Positions 39,601 to 48,600 of a stretch of 64,000 nucleotides of DNA are shown here, one piece after another. Origin of the DNA: Myxocyprinus asiaticus. Taxonomy: Eukaryota > Chordata > Actinopteri > Cypriniformes > Catostomidae. The notes below the pieces were generated by a model. It made no database searches. It had not been told where the DNA came from and saw nothing but the letters and a program-made list of their open reading frames with translations. Where the stretch lies: positions 40,872,001-40,936,000 of the forward strand of contig NC_059365.1 in the NCBI RefSeq assembly GCF_019703515.2, written 5' to 3'. Position numbers and translations under genes: made by a program. The number at the start of each line of letters is the position of its first letter. The stretch's first letter is position 1.

Positions 39601-42600
39601 GAAATGTTTCTGGGAAAAAAAATCTTGTTTGTAGGGTTAAATGCTGAAAGCCTTTGTGATGGGGATATCATGTTTGTGGTATGCATCATTTGTGATTGGC
39701 TTTTGGCACTAAAGCAAAATTAAGAAAACATGCTTGGCAAGAGAGAGTGTAACTTAATAAATGGGAAAGATCATAAAACTTATTTCTTGGTAAAGAATGT
39801 GTAGTCTTGCTTGTCTGACCATGAAATAGTATCCTTAACAGAAGCCAGATAAGATAAATGGATGATAACAGCACCGTGCAGTACTTGCCAAGTTAATCAA
39901 ATCATAAATTTCGAGTCCCTTTGCCTAATATACAGTAGTCTACATATACTGACATACAGTTTCTTAAAGTTTTTCTAAAAAAAAAAAAAAAGCTTGCCTA
40001 TTGAATGTTTGAATTTATTCACTCTGTTGCGAAGTTCATGCCAGCGTGAAGCTGTGTAAGTTTATCTTATTGGCTTTGATTCATATTTACAGAAATTACA
40101 CACTTCACCTTTAGTTCATAATGAATAGAATCACCACTCAGGTTGGATAACAACATGCGTTTCTGCCTGTTCCCTGTAGCTTAGTCTGGGAGGGTTCGAG
40201 GTCACGCCTCCTGTGTCTTTTCGCCTGCAGTCAGGAGGGGGGCCGGTCCACATTAGTGGTCAGCATTTCGTCAGTGAGTATCTTTTTTTATTTTCTTGTT
40301 TATTATGATGTAGGACACCGCCACTATGGATAAAGCTCTGGAAGCCTGTTTCTCAGGTTTGGCCAGCGCTGTTGCGAGGCAATTGAGACAAGAGATTTAC
40401 ACATTTCTCTCCTCTTCTCTTCTGTCCTCTCCTGTCCTCTACTCTCATCCCCTCTCCTGTCCTCTCCTCTCATGTCCGCTCCTGTTCTGTCCTCTCCTCT
40501 CCACTCCTGTACTCTCCTGTCCTCTCCTCTTCTCTCCTCTCCTGCCCTCTTCTCTCCTCTCCTGTACTCTCCTCCCCTCTCCTCTCCTCACCTGTAATGT
40601 AATCTCCTCACCTGTACTCTCCTCTCCTCTCCTGTCTCTCCTCTCCTTTCCTCTCCTGTACTCTCCTCTCCTGTCCTCTCCTCTCCTGTCATCTCATCCC
40701 CTCTCCTCTCATCACCTGTACTCTCCTCTTCTCTCCTGTCCTCTCCTCTACTCTCTTCCCTTCTCCTGTCCTCTCCTCTCATGTCCTCTCCTGTTCTGTC
40801 CTGTCCTCTCCTCTCTTGTCTTGTCCTCTCCTCTCTTGTCTTGTCCTCTCCTGTCCTCTCCTGTCCTCTCCTCTCTTCTCCTCTACTGTCCTCTCCTCCT
40901 CACCTGTACTCTCCTCACCTGTCTCTCCACTCCTGTCCTCTCCACTCCTGTCCTCTCCACTCCTGTCCTATCTTACCCTCTCCTCTCCTCACCTGTACTC
41001 TCCTCTCCTCTCCTGTCCTCTCCTCTACTCTCATCTCCTCTCCTGTCCTCTCTTCTACTCTCATCCCCTCTCCTGTCCTCTCCTCTCATGTCCTCTCATG
41101 TTCTGTCCTCTCCTGTTCTGTCCTCTTCTCTCCTGTCCTCCCCTCTCCTCACCTGTACTCTTCTCTCCTCTCCTCTTCTCTCCTGTCCTCCCCTCTCCTC
41201 ACCTGTACTCTCCTCACCTTTACTCTCCTCTCCTCTCCTGTCTCTCCTCTCCTGTACTCTCCTGTCCTCTCCTCCCTTCTCCTCTCCTCACCTGTACTCT
41301 CCTGTCCTGTCTCTCCTCTCTTGTACTCTCCTGTCCTCTCCCCCCTTCTCCTCTCCTCACCTGTACTCTCCTCACCTGTACTCTCCTCTCCTGTACTCTC
41401 CTGTCCTCTCCTCTCCTGTCCTCTCCTCACCTGTCCTCTCCTCTCCTGTCCTCCGCTCTCCTCACCTGTACTCTCCTCACCTTTACTCTCCTCTCCTCTC
41501 CTGTCTCTCCTCTCCTGTACTCTCCTGTCCTCTCCTCCCTTCTCCTCTCCTGTCCTGTCTCTCCTCTCCTGTACTCTCCTGTCCTCTCCTCCCTTCTCCT
41601 CTCCTCACCTGTACTCTCCTGTCCTCTCCTCCCTTCTCCTCTCCTCACCTGTACTCTCCTCTCCTCACCTGTACTCTCCTCTCCTGTATTCTCCTGTCCT
41701 CTCCTCCCTTCTCCTCTCCTCACCTTTACTCTCCTTTCCTGTACTCTCCTGTCCTCTCCTCCCTTCTCCTCTCCTCACCTATCCTCTCCTGTCCTCTCCT
41801 CTCCAGTCCTCTCCTCTCCTGTCCCTCTCCTCTCCTTCCCTCTCCTCTCCTGTACTCTCCTGTCCTCTCCTCTTCTCTTCTCTTCTCTCCTCTTCTCTTC
41901 TCTTCTCTTCTCTTCTCTCCTGTCATCTCCTCTCCTGTCCTCTCCTCTTCTCTCTTCTCCTGTAATATCCTCTCCTGTCCTGTCCTCTCCTCTTCTCTCC
42001 TGTCTGTCCTCTCCTCCCCTGTCCTCTCCTCGTCTCTTATAGTCTAATCTTCTCTTTTCAAGTTTTCTCATCTTGTCTTTTTTTCACTTAATTTCTCTTA
42101 ATTTCTCTTAATTTCTTTTCTTGTCTTGCTTCTCATCTCATCTTTTCCCATCTTATTTTGTCTTGTCTCGCTTCTCTTCTCATCTCATCTTGTCTTTTAT
42201 CAACTATATTCAATTCTTGTTTCATCTCACTTCCCTTATAATCTTGTCTCTACTCGTCTCGTCTCTTCTGTTCTCTCATCTCATCTTGTCTCTTCTATTC
42301 TCATCTCTTATTGTCTCATTTCATTTGGGGGTGTTCAGGAAACGTCTTTGAAAGCTATTATTCTTACAATTCTCACTGGTAGCACATAAATAAAATGTTT
42401 CAGCTTGAAACCAAGCATTTATGTCTGTGATCTTTCTGGTTTGTTTAGGTGTGAAGGAATCAGATGATGAGGATGAGGAAGAGGAGAATAACACATCACC
42501 GGTAAAGAGACCATCCAACGTTGCCCTCACAAAAGTGCCTCAGGTGAGCCTGACCTCAAAACACAAAACAAATAAAGCTGTTCACACAGACCCATGTTAA

Positions 42601-45600
42601 CATGTGACAGCTAAAACTGCCTGTTTAATTCAAAGGGTCAGAAAGAGGGTTAAAGGAAAGTGTCAAGAAAAACTAAATTATGTCTGTTTTTTGTGCAAAA
42701 CACCTTGACATTATAGTCTTTATTGAAATAAATAAAATTCCACCAAAAATGTAATAGGGCCCAATTAAGCCTAGGACTTCCCATAGATAGCTAGATATAC
42801 ATTCCTTATTTATGACAGAAAATGTGATACTTCCTAAAATGTGATGGGGAACATTTAATAAAAAATTTAAAATTGATCATTTAAAGAGAAACTGTAAAGT
42901 TGTCTCTTGTCTCATCTCTCATCTTGTATCCTTGTCTCGCTTCTCTTATCTTTTCTCATCTCTTTTCACCTCACCTCTCCTCTTCTCTTCTCATGTCTTC
43001 TCTTGTCTTGTCTTCTCTTCACCTATTGTGATGTTCTGGGGAGGAATCAGGCTGACCTAAATAACCCTGTAATCTGGATTACATAATCGGATTACAAAAA
43101 TCAAGTACTTGTAATTGGATTAAATTACATTTGAAAATACTTGTAATCAGACTACAGTTACTTTTTTATAAATTACATGAATACATATTAACAAGACAAC
43201 GGCAGTAAATAGTTATTTATTGATAATTTTCATATCAATATCATCATATTCTTACCCTGAAGCGTAATAGTCTCACAGATGAACATTTTGAGCATGTGCT
43301 CTTTTTTTACATTACAACAGTAAGATATGTACTATTCTTACTACCTCACCGATGGTTTGCAGCTCACAAATTGAACTTGATTGCTTCAAAGGATCTAGTG
43401 GATGCCATCTTTAAGTGTCCTGCCCGCAGTGTACAAAATAGTTCAACTGCAAAATGTGTAGCAATATGGAACAAAGCTCATCACTCTACTGTTGCTGCTG
43501 ATGAAGTGGAGTCCACTGCATGAAACTTGACATAAAACTTGACACAATTGTTCCTTGTGTGTCTCTATGGATCTCTGCTGTTTTCAGATATTCTGCTCTT
43601 TTAGAATGTTTTTGCTGTTCAAAAGATAATATCTTGCACCTCAGCTTTGGAATAGTGGATGGACTATCAGTAAGTAGTAAAGGTTAAAAGTGTTTCAGTG
43701 TTTTTAGATTAAAGCTTTGACCTATCCAACGTCATTGCTGTTGATTTTAAGGTCATTTATTTTCATTCATTTTATGATCGTTTTACATTGATTAGATATT
43801 AATTATGTTCGTAATGCTGCTATTGTTTTATGCACTTTCAATTAACTTGATGTCTCAGTGTTTTGAATTATAATCTTAAGCCATGCACTGTCATTGCTGT
43901 TAGATTTAATGTTTATTTTATTCATAAATGTCATGAGCTCTTTTTGTAAAAAAGAATAGAACACATTTTCTTCCTCTTTGTACTTTTATGTTAAAATGAT
44001 TATCCTACTTAAATGCATTTGACAAAAAATAAAATAGAATTATTGAAAGTAATCCAAAAGTGATCGGATTAGAATACCCCAAAAATGTAATCTATGAGAT
44101 TACGTTACTGATTGCATTTTTTGTCATGCAATTTGTATTCAGTACCTGATTACAATTCGCAAGTAATCCACCCAGCAAGGTAGGCTGTTTTCAGCTCCTC
44201 TACTCAGAATTTATAGGAGGAACAATTGGTTTTATAATATGCAATTCTGATATACAGATGTCATATAAACGGCTTTGAACGTGGCTCACTGAATCAGATT
44301 TTAGAAGGGAACTATCCATTTTATTTTAGATTGTGCTGCAAAGATTTAATGTTTGAGTATATTTTCCTCATCATGTTTTTTTATGTGTTTTTAGAAAAAG
44401 CTTAAAATGGACTCGGATGAAGACGAAGACAGTGAGGAGGATGACGAAGATGAGGATGAAGACGATGAAGATGAAGAGTAAGAAATCAAGATTGTTCAAT
44501 TAAAATGTGGGCTCGGATGAAAGGAACACTTTCAGTAAACAAGAACTTACTTTGAAGGTTCATTTCTATAGTTATGCACAATGCAGAAGATTAATCCATG
44601 TCTTTTTATTTTTAGTGAAGTATAAACTGTCAGATTAATACCTGCTTTTTTGTCTGCCTTGTCTATCTGTCTTTGAAGGGATGATGAGGAAGAAAAGAGA
44701 ATTGAAAAGAGTCCCGTAAAAGCCCCTCAAAAAGTGAGTCTTGCTGTTTTCCCTTTGTTTAAAGTATTGTGAATTGTGTTATATTACTGCACATTACTGC
44801 AGCTGTCCTGAATGAAGTCGAGTGACCACCTGAGTGACCAGCAGGTGCCAGTCTCTGCCTGAGAAAGAGAGAGTGAGAGGTTACCCCCAACACACACACA
44901 TCACTTATTGTACTTATTCTGTCTACTTACAGAGCACTTTCTCTCTCTCCATATAAAACATATTCTCTGTCTCACTGAAACTTCTCTTTGTCTTGTGTAT
45001 GGGTCAGTGACATGACACTGGACAAATTGTTTTTGTTCATATCCAAGTTATTTGAAAATACATAAAAATGCAATTTCTGTAAAAATAATTGAATACACCT
45101 CCACGATGAACATGTTTTCAATTTCTGAATTAAAATGAATTATGATCATTTTTGTGTGGCTTAAAGTTCAAAATGTTCAAGTGGCGTGACTGTCTGGGAA
45201 TTGTAAATAAAAAATAGAAAAGTCTCATTAAAGGCTGAAATTTGTGAAAAAAATTAACTTTGGCATAATTAGTTTGGCATAATATTTTATTATAATTTCT
45301 TTAAAAAATAAACAGTTAAGCTGCTTAAATTAAAAACAATATTTATATTTGAAATACCTTTGTTCGTTCAGGTAAAATAGAGTAACCCCAAGAAAAAAGA
45401 AAAGAATTCATGATATTTGTAAAAAAAAAAAAAAAAAGATTATATGTTTGATTTTTTTTTAAATTATGATTGTGTACCCTCACGTATATTCGAAGTGTCA
45501 AAGTTTTTTTTAATTTTTTTAAAGTAATAGTGTGTTTAATAATTTATTAAAATAATGTAATATTATTATTTTAAATGGTAACATTTTTCCAAAAATGATT

Positions 45601-48600
45601 GAAACCAACATTAATACAAATATTACATTTCTAAGAACTTTGTACATGTGTTTTAAACTAGATTTTTAAGACTTTCATTTTTTATAATCTCGGACATTCT
45701 GTCTGTCTCACTTTCTTTGTTTTCATGACACTAGTCCTCTCCTCATCCTGCTGTTTTCAGAGCCCCACACTCTCAATCTGTCTGAATTTATGATATTATT
45801 ATGATCAGGGACTAAAAACGGTTCAAGGAACGAAAACCAAAAACGAACGGAATTTTTAGCAGAACATAACCGAAAACCAGAACAAAGTGATTTTTAATTG
45901 TTCCGGAGTGAAAACGTTATTTTTAAATGCTGTTAATCTTGTTCCAATAATTTTTTCATGAAACTAAAGGCCAAAGGGTTTATCACAGTCCATTTTTAGA
46001 ACTACACCACTTCATGTTGCCCTGTAAAAACATTTTTATATTTTTAGTCAATGCTGAATGACCTTATTTAAACGGAGAGTTCACACCAAAAATTGTAATT
46101 GTCATTGTTCACTCACCCTCATATTGTTCCAAACCCATATGGCTCTCTTTATTCCATGGTACACAAAAGGTTGTGTTATGTAAAATGTTTGGCTCAATCA
46201 CCATTAGGGCTGCAACTAACGATTATTTTGATAATCGACTAATCTAATGATTATTAGATTGATTATTCAACTGTTCTGGCGATTATTGGAACGATTAATT
46301 ATTAACTCTTAACTGACAATTCTGCTTGTGCCTCAAGTTAAGAGGTTATATTTAACGTGCTTACTAAAAAATACAAATGCATCTTTTAAAAATGGCACTA
46401 AATGACCTTCATTAAATTACAGGAAAAAAAATTACTTGATACTTTCAAGTGTAATTCATTAAAAAAAAAAAATCACTGCAAAAAATACTATTGTTATCAA
46501 GAGTTTTTGTGTTGTTTTCCATGTAAAAATATCAAAAAATTCTTAAAACAAGATACATTTACCCGAGAAGTAACATATATGATATTTAGACTTTATTTCA
46601 GTGAATATATCTTGAATATAAGTGTATTTGTCACTTTTTTATACTTCTGCAAGTGCAGTAAAGAAAAAATACACTTACACTCACCGGCCACTTTATTAGG
46701 TACACCTGTACACCTACTTATTCATGCGATTATTTTATCAGCCAATCATGTGGCAGCAGTGCAGTGCATAAAATCATGCAGATACGGATCAGGAGCTTCA
46801 GTTAATGTTCACATCAACTGTCAGAATGGGGAAAAATGTGATCTCAGTGATTTGGACTGTGGCATGATTGTTGGTGCCAGATGGGCTGGTTTGATTATTT
46901 CTGTAACTGCTGATCTCTAGAATTTACTCCAAATTGTGCCAAAAACAAAAAACATCCAGTGAGCTGCAGTTCTGCGGACGAAAAATGCCTTGTTGATGAG
47001 AGCTGAGGCAGCAGTGGGCCTACCATCTGTGTACCTCAGCAGAAATGGAGATTCATCAGACCAGGCTATGTTTTTCCAGTTTTTAACTGTCCAGTGTTGG
47101 TGAGCCTGTGCCCATTGCAGCCTCAGCTTTCTGTTCCTGTCTGACAGACGAGGAACCCGACTTGGTCTTCTGCTGTTGTAGCCCATCAGCCTCAAGATTT
47201 GACATGTTGTCCATTCTGAGATGATGTTCTGCTGTTGTGTGTGGAGATCAGCAGTTCCAGAAATACTCAAACCAGCCCATCTGGCACCAACAATCATGCC
47301 AAATCACTGAGATCACATTTTTCCCCATTCTGATGTTTGATGTGAACATTAACTGAAGCTCCTGACCCGTATCTGCATGATTTTATGCATTGCACTGCTG
47401 CCACACGATTGACTGATTACATAATCGCATGAATAAGTAGCTGTACAGGTCTACCTAACAGAGGGGTCTAGTGAGTGTATATTCAATATTATATTAAACA
47501 TTCTCTGAAAAATTCTCTGATCTTCTGCAGTATAGCTCCTCAAGTAAATGTACCTTTTTTAAGGAGTTTTAGATATTTATATTGGAAAACAAGCCAAAAA
47601 AAGACTAATTAAAAACGTATTTTGTTGCAGTGTACAATGGGCTAAGACTACTCTTTCTCACCTTTTTGTTCACTTGATTTTGATCTCTTCTTAATAGAGC
47701 TGCATCTCGTGATTTCTTCATGATAAGATATACACCGAGATACGTATATTATGATTCAATACGTCGCGAGCCGTCACATTACCATCTCAAGTTATGGCAA
47801 GCGTGCACGAGGGACGAGCATCTCCGTGCGAGAGAGTCCATCACCCGGGATCAGTTTCTAACTCTTTTGTGCTGTTTTTCACGCGACTCATAGAAGCGAT
47901 GACCAGACAGAGAAATGGCAGTTTTGGAGTATGTGCTTATTTACATGGCCCACTTCCTTATTATGTGAACTTTAATAAGGATGTATTAAAGATATAACAC
48001 CAGGGTGTTTCCTTTTTAGACACTCTGTTATGCTCCAGTGGAGCGCCAGCTGTGCTTTATTTCATGACACTACTTTTTTGTATTTTTGTATAATTCCCTC
48101 ATACTACGATTGGCTGTTTGGAAAGTTTAAAGTGTGTCTGGTCTGTGAGCTGTGACTTCTTCCTCTCTTTTATCATGCACTCAAAATGAAGTGCTCCTCT
48201 CATGCGGCATCAATAGAGTTTCATGTGATGTTCTCATGTTACGTTAAATGAAATCAAATGACAGTTCAACAATGAAAATTTTTGTCAATAATTTTTTTAT
48301 TGTCGACGTTGTTGATAACGTCAACTTATCGTTTCAGCCCTAGTCCCCATTCACTTTCATTGTACCTTTTTTTCCATTCGTTGAAAGTGAACATTGACTG
48401 AGGCTAATATTCTAATAACCTTGCTGTGTAGTGTAAGGATTTATATGTGTGTGTTTGAGAGAGAGCGTTTGCAGGAGCGTGCTTGTTTGTGTATTTAGAG
48501 ATCAAAGCGTCAGAGGTACATACCTGCTCTGTGAGGACTGATTCCTACCCTGAGGGGGGAACGACAGACGAGTGTTTCTGTCACACACTCCTATATTCTC

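Larger units (their letters stand above)
46205..48342. mobile_element. hAT-like non-autonomous element, copy 1 (npm1 intron 7)
   Basis: Inverted ends TAGGGCTGCAACTAACGAT and a shorter match ending ATCGTTTCAGCCCTA. Flanks ATCACCAT (46197-46204) and GTCCCCAT (48343-48350) match at 6 of 8. Interior segments (ACATTTACCCGAGAAG; TTCTTCATGATAAGAT; GATTCAATACGTCGCGAG) recur in modified form in 60356-61516. A Tc1 derivative is nested at 46678-47477. Confidence 0.72.

Noticed and set aside
40183..40184. Alternative acceptor AG for npm1 exon 4
   Set aside because: Would shift the frame; acceptance at 40179 keeps the [11 protein letters not shown] reading and phase 0.
40326..42047. 573-codon open frame rich in Leu, Ser and Pro, and overlapping frames of about 400 codons
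   Set aside because: Direct translation of the CTCTCCTGTC satellite in npm1 intron 4; all forward frames stay open because the repeat lacks stop codons.
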